Origin: Blasia pusilla
Lineage: Eukaryota > Marchantiophyta > Marchantiopsida > Blasiales
Assembly (NCBI GenBank): GCA_050084515.1
Contig: CM114273.1
Span: 42,346,001-42,410,000 of the forward strand
Direction: 5' to 3'
Length of the DNA stretch: 64,000 nt
Part shown: one piece after another, positions 54,054-64,000 of the stretch
How positions within the stretch are numbered: the first letter of the stretch is position 1
How the letters are laid out: every line of letters starts with the position of its first letter
Translations under genes and position numbers: made by a program
The notes under the pieces: generated by a model
What the model saw: the letters and a program-made list of their open reading frames with translations, nothing else
The model's database searches: none
Told to the model about the DNA's origin: nothing

Positions 54054-54545
54054 GATGGACCACTCCTACGTGTCTTTGCCGTTCGGCCCGAGCACAATTT
54101 CAGGTGTTCAAGATTCAGGATCCTGTGGATCCATGCTCGAATGGGTGCAGCTTAGATAGTTTGTACAATTTCCCGGAATTTACATGCAAGACAGATACCC
54201 GCTTCGGGAGGAAGGGAAAAGTTGCTAGCCCGATGCAAGCGCTCATCGAGCTCTGCTCAAGGCCGGGTGACTTGGTGTTCGACTTAGTGGGCCTTTTCGG
54301 GCGAGTATCGAGGCGCGCTGGCGAGTGGTAGGAACATTCTCCCGAGTGAAGGCAGAGCTGTTTGACCTTTGCAAGGAGGCAAAGCGAATACAAAAGGCTC
54401 GTTTGGGTGTCTGACTCTCCACGAAGCCGAGAGCTCGGTTCGAGCCACCCTTGGTAGTGACTCCATCGTCACTTCCAGCGATTCCCAAAATCGGGAGGGC
54501 AAGGCGAAAGTGATTTTGCAAGAGCTCTCGGACGATGACGAGTGA
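54054..54545 (+). pseudogene. P5 exon 4: SAM-binding region
   Basis: It begins MDHSYV and contains the LIELCSRPGDLVFDLVGLFG strand and FDLCKEAK, ending in SDDDE with TGA 54543-54545. Small deletions shift the frame near 54080, 54330 and 54400. A GTGAGT donor-like site overlaps the stop. Confidence 0.6.
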
Positions 54546-54890
54546 GTTCAAAGAACTCAACGACCAGCTTGACCGCAACGTTTGGAGTAGGGAGTTTTTG
54601 ATAATTTGGCAAAAGATTTCATAGAATAGATCAAATGTCTGATTCAAGAGCTTTTTCGGATGATATAAAGCGAGAAGATTTTTCGATCGATGGTGGTGCT
54701 TGTAAATGTTTCTTGATCATTTTGTCTTTTCGAATGTGATCGTCTATGTACTCCACGGTCTTCTACTTTGCAACCCGTCAATTTTCTCCGCTTGCAATTT
54801 TCACTTTATGACTCGCAACCCGTCGGATTTCTTCTCCTTGCAACTTTTCGCTTTTTGACCATCTGGACCCTTTTACCACCTCCAGGCAAC

Positions 54891-55325
54891 ATGTCCGATT
54901 TGACAGTTGCCGATCGGGACTTTCAGATCGGCAAGTATGGCGGGCTTCTTCCCTTGGCACCTTCCCCTCAACTCGTAAAAGCGGCGTAGGCTTCTTTTCT
55001 TCTCTCAGGCGTGTTGGATTCCTTCTACTGTGCGGTTGCCATAGTGGTATTACCGGGGGGCCGGAGCAAATATTGATCTTGGATGGGTGTCACATTGCGA
55101 GGCGTACAAGGTATCTTGCCAAGGAAGGCGGTGGGACTCGAGACAGTTACATGGGACCGTTATGGTGTACCTAGGGGGCCAAGGCTCTCAAATTCGCCAA
55201 CATTTTTGATCCCCGTCTACAAGCGGCCGGAGGAGCCACTTGAATCCCAGGACATTCCTTTGGTGCATCCGAGGAGAGTTAGGAGTAAATTTGTAGATGA
55301 CGAGGCTGAAGAAATCATAGACTAG
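54891..55325 (+). pseudogene. P5 unit: downstream frame Q, two exons
   Basis: The first exon starts with ATG at 54891, MSDLTVADRDFQIGKYGG, and runs to a GTAAAA donor-like site near 54979. The second starts after TCTCAG (55009), includes VTWDRYGVPRG and ends RRVRSKFVDDEAEEIID with TAG 55323-55325. This copy shows best that Q may have its own start codon and not be part of P. Some bases are missing in the DSYY region. Function unknown. Confidence 0.5.
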
Positions 55326-56070
55326 GTTCAATGTACATTTCGAGGTTCCTTCGGAGGTAATAAGGCGAGATTTTTGAACCCATAATGGTGTTTGTAAAAG
55401 TTTTCTGGAATATGTTTTGGGACTTGTGGAGGTGGTGCAAGAGAAAGGCCAAAGAAGAAAGTGTCAAGAACAAGTCAAGAAGATTGTACAAGGTGATAAT
55501 GCAGCCAAGTCACTCCATTGACCTCAAGCATAGAGGAGACAAGGGAGATGGTGCAGGCACTAGGGAGTCTCAGGGTATCCAATGAAGGAGATAGAGTGCT
55601 TGATTCTTTGTTGTAGAGGAGGGTTTGAACCAAGGGGTGGATCTGATTGTTAGGGCCAAGAAATGAAGAATAAGGGGCTAAGAAGAGGTCAATGGAGGCT
55701 GAGCTCAAATGCTTGGACTCTTGTGGGCTAGAAGATTCCTCATGGAAGCCTAGAGGACCTCATTTGAAGGCCATAAAGCTTGAGAATCCAAGGGAGAGAT
55801 CTATGGAGTTGAGAGGATCCAAGGAGTGATTTCGGAAGATTTGTGCGAGGTGGAGCTAAGTGGAGGTGTGAGGCGAGGGCGGGGCTTGAACAGATTGAGA
55901 AGAAGCAAGCATGGGAAGAATATAGAGGTAGATCTCACCTTCAAGCATGTCCAAAGAGACAGTCGAGCCTATGCCATCAATGTTGCTCAAGAGGCTTTAG
56001 TTAGGGGTCAGGTTGAAGTAGATGAGGTAGAAATTTCAGGCAGTAGATGCCTTGGAGTAGATGCTTAGGG
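55326..56070 (+). other. Unidentified low-identity segment
   Basis: I do not recognise this stretch. It carries short frames such as 55385-55585 and 55826-56068 with many charged residues, none shared with another copy in the window. The base composition is purine-rich and unlike P or T. It could be part of an unrelated inserted element or host DNA. Confidence 0.3.
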
Positions 56071-56431
56071 TTGGCATCCGGGTGGTCCTCCAACAAAAAT
56101 ACCAAGGGCACTGCTTTTTGTTGACCGAGATGACGAGATGTTAAGAAAATTAGGCTCACATGGAGAGTGATGGAAAAATGTTTGTAGTGGTCTTATGATG
56201 TCTACTTTTTTTTCGCCCCAAGGAAAAAGGAGGTTTTTTTAGGGCCAAATGTGGACCACTACCTACTCTCTTCTAAAGATTTCATGGATTTGAAAGCAAA
56301 CAAAAATTTCAAATATGTCATAAAGTTTTGAAGAGAGGAGGCGGATTTGGCCCTTTTTTTTGAAGAGAGACTCTCCTCTCTTCCTCTCTTCCTCTCCTCT
56401 CTTACTCTCTCCTGCCAGAATACCAGCCCCC
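56071..56431 (-). repeat. K repeat and G/A-rich tract at the truncated end of P4
   Basis: 56071-56100 matches 39463-39490 (GGTGGTCCTCCAACAAAAAT). 56130-56200 matches, on the minus strand, the DIIRLLHHSPCEP-coding stretch at 4770-4850. 56262-56350 (minus) matches 2353-2440. 56352-56415 is a CT-rich tract whose minus strand (GTAAGAGAGGAGAGGAAGAG) resembles the start of the T3 flank at 27092. Confidence 0.5.
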
Positions 56432-58423
56432 ATCGGAGTGGGTACTCGTTTTTGATGATCCACGATTGTGCCGTCCTCCACTTTAGCGACATCTTGACGC
56501 ACTGGAGGTTGAAGAGCTTGTCCTCGCTCCCTCCAGTCAACACCAAGAAGCAGCCCCTATCACTCAGATAGGCGTCTGCAAAGGAGAACAAAAGTGCAAT
56601 CTGGTCATAAGTGAGCGGCACATTCCACTCAGGTACCTCGTCCGACGGATTCTTGCCCCAAAGTCGCAACCCCGAGGGCAGATCGGCAATCAAGAGATCC
56701 ACCGCAACCTCTTCCACCACTCCATTCACCGTCCAGGCAGCGTGCCCGTTTCGTTGGGGCTTCCGTCCCAGCGTTGTCAATTTTTCGATGGCTGGTGTCG
56801 ACGCTTGAGAACTAAAGCTCTTCAGCTCATCCAGTAAAGGAGTGAACTGAAGGAGGACGCTTGTCCGGGTCGTTGTTTGTCTCTGTCTTCCCAAGGATGA
56901 TGGGCTGTATTCTCCTTGGGACAACCCGGGAACCTCTCGCTTCCGCTTCTCCCTAGCCTGGGGACGGCTTGTCGGGGTTTCTATGACCTCGGATTCTGGT
57001 GGCATTTTTTTCGCCGAGGACCTGGTCCGACCCTCTCTCCCCGCTCATCCGGACGATTCCGCCTCTGGCCTTGAATCTTCAGCCTTTCTTTGGGAAGACT
57101 CGACCTCTGAATTTTTCCCTCCCCTCGCCTTACCTTTGAGACCCGCTGTGGATTTGTCTTTGGCTGTCCGGACCTTGGAAGCCAACTCAGCTGTCTCGTG
57201 GGCCTGCTCTTCTGCATCTCCTCCGAAGAAGTCTTTGGGCCGAAGTGGGGATGTCGTCTTGTCCTGAGGCCCTTTGCATCATGAAGCACTCGTAAGTCCT
57301 TATCCGTGATGTCTTCAGGGTCGTTGAAGTCGAGCCAAATGGGGCTATTCTCCACCTCCCAATCGGACATGTGCTGCCCCATCTCCACGTCGTACATGGA
57401 GAATGTCTCTGCATCCGGCGGCGAAGCCCACAATTTCAAGGCTACCGATAATTTTCCCCACGTACCTGCGTTCTTACACTGGACGAGGTACCTGAATACC
57501 ATCCGTTGGGCAGCTTTAAGTCGAACAGTATCGGCCGTCTGCTCCTGTAGATCTTGCTTCTTCTTCGCTTGATCCCGTTTGTTACCCTCTACTTCTTCGT
57601 CAAGCTCTGCCTGAGGGAGGACTCAAACCTTGAACATGGTCTTGAATCCAGGGTTCTTGGTTGGCTTGTCCCGAATGTCGTCGAGCCAAACCTCGTAATC
57701 TCCAGAACTTTCAAGGTTTGCTTCCCGCGGAATGGGCTCTAATCTTCGAGCTCGCTTGCGGACCATCGGCAAAGACGGACTTCCGATTACCCCAACGCGC
57801 CCCGTAACGACCATTGGCGTAGCCAATGCGAGATCATCTGGATCGGACACACCGGAGGATGGTGTGCCGCCCTCTTCTGGGCCTCGAGCCCTCGAGACGA
57901 TTTTCATCGGTCATATCCTCTGAACTTCGCTTATCCCGGTCAACGCAAACCGATGCACGCGATCCGGCGACACTTTCTCCCCAATCCGACCATGCGGATC
58001 TTCATCCCTCTTCCTTTGGCGCTTGATAATCGCGCCGGCTCTTGTAGAACTCGGACCAAGTTGGGGTTGAGAATCTTGATGTATCGCTGCATCTTGCTCG
58101 CCGTGTATTTCGTTGCGGCAGAATCTGCGGCTTGATGAATTTGGGCGCTCAGGCGCAGATACCTTCTCCCTCCGCTCGGCTCGGTCGGCGCTTTTCTTGC
58201 GGCTTTGTATTTTCGACCAGCAAAGGATGGTTACGGCTGCATCTTGAGAAATAAACTTGTTTGCCCAAGTTTTCTTCTTAATCTGAGCACCCTTTACAAG
58301 CATCTGATTGACAAAGCATCGCCCAAGAACCCCCTGTACTCTCCCGGGTGCGTCGTAAGCACCTTCCTCACCCGATTGCAGTCCTGGATCCAGTGGTGGG
58401 TGACATTCCCCTCCAATACAATC
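56432..58423 (-). pseudogene. P4 exon 3: middle region and DPPY-like part, 3' truncated
   Basis: It starts after TGTGCAG (58424) in the frame of exon 2. Motifs: KKKTWANKFISQDAAVTILC, HRFALTGISEVQRI, FSMYDVEMGQHMSDWEVENS, SLGRQRQTTTRTSVLLQFTP and VAVDLLIADLPSGLRLWGKN, then CFLVLTGGSEDKLFNLQCVK. The last part from 57005 to 56432 is open. Several frame changes occur upstream (near 57190, 57620, 57910, 58090). It is cut at 56432, six codons after NEYPLR, so exon 4 is gone. Confidence 0.65.
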
Positions 58424-58824
58424 CTGCACATCCAAACTCAACCCGTCAAGAAATTACATGGGTTCCTACAACCCGTCGGACTCCGACGGGTCGTCACAGC
58501 TCAAGGTCGGATTCTAGCAACGAGCTAAATGATGCAACCCGTCGGAGTCCGACGGATTGCATTCAGATTTGCTAATGCCTGGTAAGCAAACCGTCGGAGT
58601 CCGACGGGTTGCTTTGGGCCAAAAACTAGTTAAATCTATGTTCAATCAAACAAGTCGTCGGAGTCGGACGAGTTGCAATCTTAAAAAAACATCCGAAAAA
58701 GTGTGCAGTCTAGCAACCCGTCGGAGTCCGACGAGTTGCTTTCGGCAAAAACAAACCTAACCCATTCATCAATCGAGCAACTCGTCGGAGTCCGACGAGT
58801 TGCGAAAGTGTTATAGATACTCAC
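58424..58824 (-). repeat. P4 intron 2 with palindromes
   Basis: Bounded by GTGAGT (58824) and TGTGCAG (58424). Seven palindromes, several nearly perfect (58469-58495, 58535-58560, 58713-58740, 58776-58802). Both arm types occur. This is a clean reference for the intron borders. Confidence 0.75.
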
Positions 58825-59297
58825 GTGTTCATGGCATGCATTGCCATCTCCACCGTCGCCATGTGATGAGGGTATGGGTGAAGGACCACTGCCTTCACGC
58901 AGAAATGTGCCTCCAATGAGTTGGGCCGCTCCTCCGCAAACTTGGTCCACGCCATGAACTTGTGATTTCCATCCCAGATGAAGAAATGCAGATTCCTCAT
59001 CCAGCTGAATTCCGTGCCCTCAACTTGCCTTCTGAAGTCTTGGTCTCGCATCCTCCAGAATGTGTCGAGCTTTTCCAAGTCCTCCTCGGTAACCAGAGCT
59101 TGGGTTCCATGCTCGTCGTAAGGCTGAACATAGAAGGGAGGAAAGTTGTCCACGTAGGATGCTGTCGCCGCCGATTGTTTTAGCTTCGCGATGTCCTCGT
59201 CGGACTGAATTTCGCGGACGTATTCCATTGTCCGCAATCGGCATAGTGGAATCCTCGGGGCTTTGTGGCCCTCCATGAGTGCCATCTGCTTTACCAC
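58825..59297 (-). pseudogene. P4 exon 2: ParB-like domain (best copy)
   Basis: 158 codons, fully open, with good splice sites on both sides (TGACAG; GTGAGT). Motifs in order: IPLCRLRTMEYVREIQ, DEDIAKLKQSAATASYVD, FYVQPYDEHGTQALV, SWMRNLHFFIWDGNHKFMAW, AHFCVKAVVLHPYP. The strand-helix-strand order followed by DGNH(R/K)xxAW resembles the ParB/sulfiredoxin-like fold. The HHMATVEMAMHAMN ending leads in frame to exon 3. The other exons of P4 are broken, so the whole gene is a pseudogene. Structure prediction would settle the fold. Confidence 0.63.
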
Positions 59298-59387
59298 CTG
59301 TCAGAACCGGGAGAAGAGGAATAAGCTACACTGAAATCCCAATGAATTGCAATTCACATAATTAAAAAAACCTAGAACCTCTCTTAC

Positions 59388-60038
59388 CCGCTTGAAAATG
59401 GGGTCGGTTTCTTGACAAGCTAACTTGTCTGAGACAGAGGCTGGCAAATCGACTAGAAACTCATCGATCCAATAGAGGTCGATGTCCTCCGCGGGGCTTG
59501 GAGTCGAGAATGACCGCTCTCCGGCTTCTTCGGCCATGTCCACCATCTCCACGCTGGCGGTCCTCATGACCTCGTCGTCATCGATTTCAACTTCTGTTGT
59601 TTCCACTATGTTGATTGTGTCCCCGGACTTCGTGGGGGACATTTCCCGCATCTCAACACTTGCGGTTCGACGGGCTGGGCTATCGTCAATGGCTATCGCT
59701 TTTTCCCTCCTCGCTTTAGCCAATTCTGCCCTCCTCACTGACGCATCCAGACGCTTCTTTTCTCTCTTTTTGTCGATGATCCTTTTCTTCAAGGCCTGCG
59801 ACGTCTCGGCCTCTGCGTTCTATTTATCTAGCGCCTCTTGAACACATCTCGCAAGAAGCACTTGGTTGTGCATCTCCGCTTCACTTTCCCGCTCCTCGAT
59901 TTCCTGCTGCCTAATTTCATTCGCCGAACGAGGCCGGAGGAGAAGCGACGCAGGAGTCCTAATGGACTTCGGAGTGAAGCTCCCAGAATTGTTGGCTTGT
60001 GATTTTTTCCTCGTCATTTTTGCCGGAAATGCCTCCAC
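59388..60038 (-). pseudogene. P4 exon 1: coiled-coil N-terminus
   Basis: It starts MEAFPAKMTRKKSQANN at 60038 and ends DPIFKR at the GTAAGA donor (59387). A TAG at 59820-59822 replaces the CAG of DKQNAEAE. Coiled-coil and acidic linker are as in P2 and P3 (EDIDLYWIDEFLVDLPA). Confidence 0.66.
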
Positions 60039-60267
60039 CTATGTCCACGACGAATTCCTTGATCAGTCGCCTTGCTGATGTCGAGATGGGAGCTCGAATT
60101 GTCCCGCTATCGCTCGGTCGAACCCTCGCTCTCGTTCACTCCTATCGACTCGCGATGTGTCGCCGTGTGAAATGCCCCTTTGTATCTGATCAGCTGCTGC
60201 ACGGGAGAGTGAGGAGTGAGGAATGAAGATCGCGAAATGAGAAATCGGAAATGAGCGATTTCTGCCC

Positions 60268-60275
60268 TATTTATA
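60268..60275 (-). promoter_or_regulatory. TATA box of gene P4
   Basis: Minus strand AAAGTATAAATAGGGCAGAA with the same flanks as P3 (32765) and P2 (11341). The first exon starts about 230 bp downstream. Confidence 0.68.
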
Positions 60276-61214
60276 CTTTTCTAGCCGTTGGGCTGACCGT
60301 TGGGTCCCGTCGTCCTTTCGATGGCGACGTGCCGGATGTTACGGAAGTCCGGACGTGAAAAATGGCAACCCGTCCGAGTCCGACAGGTTGCGCGGCTCCG
60401 CCATCCTGGTTACATTGCCATGTGCGCGAGCAACCTGTCGGAGACCGACGGGTTGAGCGGCTCCGTCGTCTTCGGAAAAGAACGCGAGGTACCCGCGCAA
60501 CCCGTCGGAGACCGACATGTTGCGCGCATCCGCCATCCTGGGTACGTCGCCACATGCGCGAGCAACCCGTCGGAGACCGACCGGTTGAGCGCCTCCGTCG
60601 TCTTCGGAAAACAACGCGAGGTACCCGCGCAACCCGTCGGAGCCCGACATGTTGCGCGCCTCCGCCGTGTTTGGGACGGGAACGGGACGTATCTTGGGCA
60701 ATCCGTCGAAGACCGTTGGGTTGCACGCTTCCCTCATCAAGGGTTAGGAACGAGGGCTTCCCGTGCAAGTCGCCGAGTCCGGGCTGGCTGCACCACAAAG
60801 CGAGGCCCTTGCGCAACCCGTTGCGGCGACGGGTTGCACGCCTCGCCGTCTTTGGGCTAAAGGCGAGGCACCCGCGACACTAGTCGGGAACAGGGGTTTG
60901 CATGCCTCCGGCATCTTGGGCAAGAAGGATCGGTATCCCAAAGCAACTCGTCGGAGAGCGGACGGGTTGCTCGCCGACAATGTTTTGCGAAGCGTGCAAC
61001 CCGTCCGATGCCGACAGGTTGCGAGCTTCGTTAGCCGGGTAATTTTCGAGTTACCAGGACTCGACGGGTTCCAACCCTCTGCTTCCCAAATCCGGTAACA
61101 TATTGCAACAGAATTGAATGTATTACAGAATTGGATCCATTGTGTCAGAAAATGTCACCCACCGAATTCATCTTGTCAGTAAAAATCTGTCAGGAGTATA
61201 TGTTTCCTATTCAC
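60276..61214. repeat. P4-T4 bidirectional spacer with palindromes
   Basis: 939 bp between the opposed TATA boxes. At least eleven palindromes from 60365 to 61070. Many are embedded in a repeat of about 116-120 bp (starting near 60430 and 60550) that carries CGCGAGGTACCCGCGCAACC. Long frames on both strands are translated repeats without real start context and are not genes. Confidence 0.75.
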
Positions 61215-61221
61215 TATAAAT
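61215..61221 (+). promoter_or_regulatory. TATA box of gene T4
   Basis: CACTATAAATTAAATATTC, 58-64 bp before ATG 61279, shared with T3 (31769-31775). A CTCATT-type microsatellite lies between the TATA box and the start. Confidence 0.6.
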
Positions 61222-61278
61222 TAAATATTCTCATTCTCATTCTCATACTCAGTCTCCTCCCGTTGGAATCTTCTTGGA

Positions 61279-62346
61279 ATGGATAATTACATTAAGCTCA
61301 CTTGTGGCAGTCATCTGGCGGCCCTTCCTCAATCGGAAATCATTCGACCCCAAGCTCGTGAGTCTTTCATAGCAGTGGATGAAAATTTTCTGTCTGTTCG
61401 ATTTCTTCTTCAAATTGGAACCATCTTTGTATCCAAAGATGTAAGGGTGGACGGTACGGAAGACATAATAGGTGAGACGGTCCAGCCAGTGACCTCAGAC
61501 CGTAAAGTATGGAATCTCCTACCTCTACCAAATGGTCAATATAGAGTTTACGGCCTGCCCCTGAATTCGTCTGTTTCCCAAGTAGACGGTCTAGAATTTC
61601 CTAGTGCTCCGAGCTCTACGTTTGCAACTCCAAGCTCTGCAGATCCGGCTTCGACTCCAACTTTGCACGCTCGTAACAATGTTGTTTTTCCAGAAGAGAT
61701 TCCGGATGTTATCAACCTCAATGGATCTGTCGGGCACCAATCGGGCCCTCTGTCCGCCTACTCGTTCCTCTTGCGAGTATCAGGCAATAGTTTGCTTTGG
61801 TCTCTGCCCTTGAAAATATTCAAGCACATTCTTGTCGACGAGCTGCCGCCCACGTATGATGGTAATTGCATTTTTGAGTTGCCTCCACTTGCTGCTCCTG
61901 CTCAAAAGAAGGATGAAGGACGCCTGAAGGGAATGGACAGAAAGTCTGATTGTCATCGATGGTGCAGGCTTCAACGGACCAGTGCTTCAATTCCAGATGG
62001 TCCTTGGATTCTCTCCCGCCGCCAATGCATGGGAGCCTTGGAGTGTAGAAGTCCAGCATGCCCGTATCTAGAGCGCAACGGGCGAGTCAATGCGTCGCAA
62101 TTCCCTCCCAAGAATGCAGAAACTCCATACGAGGTCGGTGCCACAATACCGTCGGGAGGCCATCGATCTCCTCATTGTCAAGCATCGCCCTTCTGCGTTG
62201 GCGCGTGTCCTGCACACATATTTTTCATTGTCCATGACTTGGGCTCCACGTCAGAGTATACAAGGCTGGCAGTTCATGTTGGCTCCCACACTCATCCTGT
62301 GACCAATGCAATTCAAAGACACATCAAGGTGTGGCGAAGAAAGTAG
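61279..62346 (+). pseudogene. T4 N-terminal region with zinc domain
   Basis: The best N-terminal copy: 355 codons open from MDNYIKLTCGSHLAALPQ. Residues 1-75 look globular; 90-130 are S/T/P-rich; about 130-200 include SFLLRVSGNSLLWSLPLKIF. The Cys/His domain runs about 235-345: CRSPACPYLE, HCQASPFCVGACPAHIFFIV and HVGSHTHPV. This spacing (CxxxxC ... CxxxC ... HxH) resembles GCM/WRKY-type zinc domains of plant transposases and should bind DNA. A 5-bp loss near 62327 shifts the frame directly after HIK. Confidence 0.68.
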
Positions 62347-63369
62347 CCGAGGTCTACCGAAACTCTCCGGGTTCAAAGCCTGGAGTGATCAAGCTCACAA
62401 CGGCATCACAAATTTGTGAACAATTGCTTGGAATCCCTGGACAGGGCGAGATCTGGGAAAATCTCGCATTTCTCGCTGATCCTGAATGCTTCCGGAATTT
62501 GCTGCGTCAGATACGAGTTTTGGATGGAAAGACGGCCGAAATGGATGCCATCGCCCGAATCAAGGCCAACTCCAGATTTCCATTCATTCAGAGATGGCAG
62601 TTCATGGGCCAAGGAGGCAAGGGATCCAGGGCCTATCTCTTCAAAATGTCAACCACAGGTCCCTCGAGTGGCCTCGATCTTATAGATCGAATGAGGGAAG
62701 GGGAAGATCTTTACGGGAGTGGGTAAGCTTTGATATTTGCTACAGTCTTTGAACGGATGGTTAACGATGGGTGCTCACGTTTATGACCATGTGGAGAAGG
62801 GACTCAAAACTATAGTTGTCTGTGAAGTAAAGGCGTAAGACGCGTTGGCGGTTTGAAGATGTCTTTGGTTACTCTTCTTTGGAGGTGGTGAAGGAAAACA
62901 AAAGGCCACCTCCGGAAATTTATGGGTTCATGGCGGACAATGCACAACCTGGGTGGATTGCTATCCGGGAAGTGTTCAGGGTGGAGAGGTTCAACCGGAG
63001 AGGGAAAGGTCGGATGCTTTCCATTGCTTGATCTGTGACCGGTACACCAAATCTTGCATCAAGGAGAATAAGAGGACAGAGCATGTCACTCTACCCAACG
63101 CGCAAGGACAAAAAGCCTTGAAGCAGGCCATGGAATGCCAGGGAAGAACTTCATGGGTGGTGGAGGAAGCATGCGATTGAGGGGAAGTACAAAGAGTTGT
63201 GCTCTTGGTTGAGTTGGTGGACTGTACGTATGAGACAATGGGGAAACTTCATGCAGCAGGTGAGTTCACTATTTTATCTTGTCAAGCTCACGCTGAGAAT
63301 TGTTTGTAAAGTTGTAGCTCACGATGAGAAGCGTGGGAATTATATGGATTTCAAACCCAAGAAACCAAG
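62347..63369 (+). pseudogene. T4 DDE-like core
   Basis: It continues T4 (KPGVIKLTTASQICEQLLGI, PFIQRWQFMGQGGKGSRAYL, SGLDLIDRMREGEDLYG). Frame breaks near 62720, 62750, 62840 and 63095 disrupt the SFDICY and MADNAQPGW regions, which are recognisable at nucleotide level. The short intron with donor GTGAGT (63261) is kept. It is closely similar to T2 and T3 but lacks the gypsy insertion at about 63030. Confidence 0.58.
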
Positions 63370-63699
63370 CAAGCAGTCGGATGCAACGGGTTGCCCGAGT
63401 GTGCAACCCGACGGAAACCGACGGGTTGCATCTAGATGTTTGGTGCAACCCGAGTGTGCAACCCTTCGGGACCCGACGGGTCACAGAGTCGTTCATGGGA
63501 TGCCTCGGCCTTGCAACCCATCGGGTTCCGATGGGTTGCAGTAGGTGGGTTTAAGGTTACAACACGTCGGGGCCCGACGAGTCGCAGAGTCGTTCATGGG
63601 ATGCCTCGGGCCTGCAACCTGTCTGGTTCTGACAAGTCGCTTATTTCTTTGACTCCTGAGTTATTTTCGTTCCCTTCTAACATTGCCGTCGTTGCAGGG
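63370..63699 (+). repeat. T4 intron with palindromes
   Basis: About six palindromes (for example 63402-63428 and 63513-63541) before a GTTGCAG acceptor near 63699. Same position as in T2 and T3. Confidence 0.65.
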
Positions 63700-64000
63700 A
63701 TTGAACGTTCATGAAAATGCCCTCTGCCCCAACACAAGTGGAGCAGAAAGTGTTCATTCCTCTTGGAGGTCGTCACAAGCATGCCAACGAATTTCACTTG
63801 TGGAGGCATGCCAACAAGACCAAGCAAGAGCAATGCTACAGTCTTCAGCATCCCATATCTTTCTCACAAAAGGCATAACAAAAGGAAAAGGGCCGTCGAT
63901 CTACGAGCTCTATGTCAGGGCGGCTGTGAGATCTGGTGATGAAAAATTGTATGTCGAAGCCTTCAACCGGTGCATAGATGGAACTCCACTCGAGCAAGAC
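63700..64000 (+). pseudogene. T4 linker exon, cut by the window end
   Basis: It begins with GLNVHENALCP after GTTGCAG, then a frame change near 63840 and SIYELYVRAAVRSGDEKLYV up to the last base of the window. The SWIM part would lie outside. Confidence 0.55.

Noticed and set aside
55385-56068. Short charged frames as host genes
   Set aside because: No domain, no conserved copy, no splice context; reported only as an unidentified segment.
58825-59297. Bacterial contamination carrying a ParB-methylase gene
   Set aside because: The exons are separated by GT-AG introns in several copies, have TATA boxes and are next to plant-type retrotransposons on the same sequence.
60271-60883. Long overlapping open frames on both strands (also 32365-32769)
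   Set aside because: They are translations of the palindrome and its GC-rich flanks in several frames, show no codon conservation between spacers and lie between two promoters.

Overview
The window looks like repeat-rich nuclear DNA of a plant-lineage eukaryote. Evidence: GT-AG introns, TATA boxes, Ty3/gypsy LTR retrotransposons whose primer-binding site matches tRNA-Asp (a habit of plant Athila/Tat-like elements), and a MULE-like transposase. I cannot name the species. I see no single-copy host gene, no rRNA or tRNA gene, and no CRISPR array. Almost everything is mobile DNA, mostly decayed.

The main content is repeated copies of one two-gene unit that I do not recognise as a named transposon family. 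Gene T is a spliced transposase-like gene: an N-terminal Cys/His zinc domain, a DDE-like core and a C-terminal SWIM zinc finger. Gene P is a spliced gene with a coiled-coil N-terminus, a ParB-like domain (DGNHR motif), a helical middle part, and a methyltransferase-like C-terminus in beta-class order (DPPY-like region, then the SAM-binding region). T and P stand head to head across a spacer of about 1 kb, with a TATA box facing each way. Three such pairs are seen: P2-T2 (about 5.4-26.6 kb, P left, T right), T3-P3 (about 27.1-38.7 kb, T left, P right) and P4-T4 (56.4 kb to the window end). Partial P copies lie at 3.1-4.9 kb (divergent P1), 39.5-40.5 kb (P7), 47.3-50.6 kb (P6) and 51.0-55.3 kb (P5). 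Downstream of P lies a small spliced frame (Q) of unknown function. Every P and T copy here carries stops or frameshifts, so the gene structure is read from agreement between copies.

Introns and spacers of the T/P units, but not their exons or the retrotransposons, are packed with a short palindrome: arm GCAACCCGTCGGA, one G or C, then the arm's reverse complement. Well over 100 copies are visible, many with paired arm changes that keep the symmetry, and some nested in larger foldbacks.

Retrotransposons: a full-length gypsy element A (13116-22839, 5-bp target duplication GCAAC) and a deleted relative E (24339-26416, duplication CGACC) both sit inside gene T2 and split it into three collinear pieces. 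Fragments B (342-2345) and C (40478-45099) belong to the same family; D (45100-47275) is a different, decayed gypsy-type element. Element A keeps an intact extra 635-codon ORF after integrase, while its gag-pol is broken, including a stop inside the reverse transcriptase catalytic motif.
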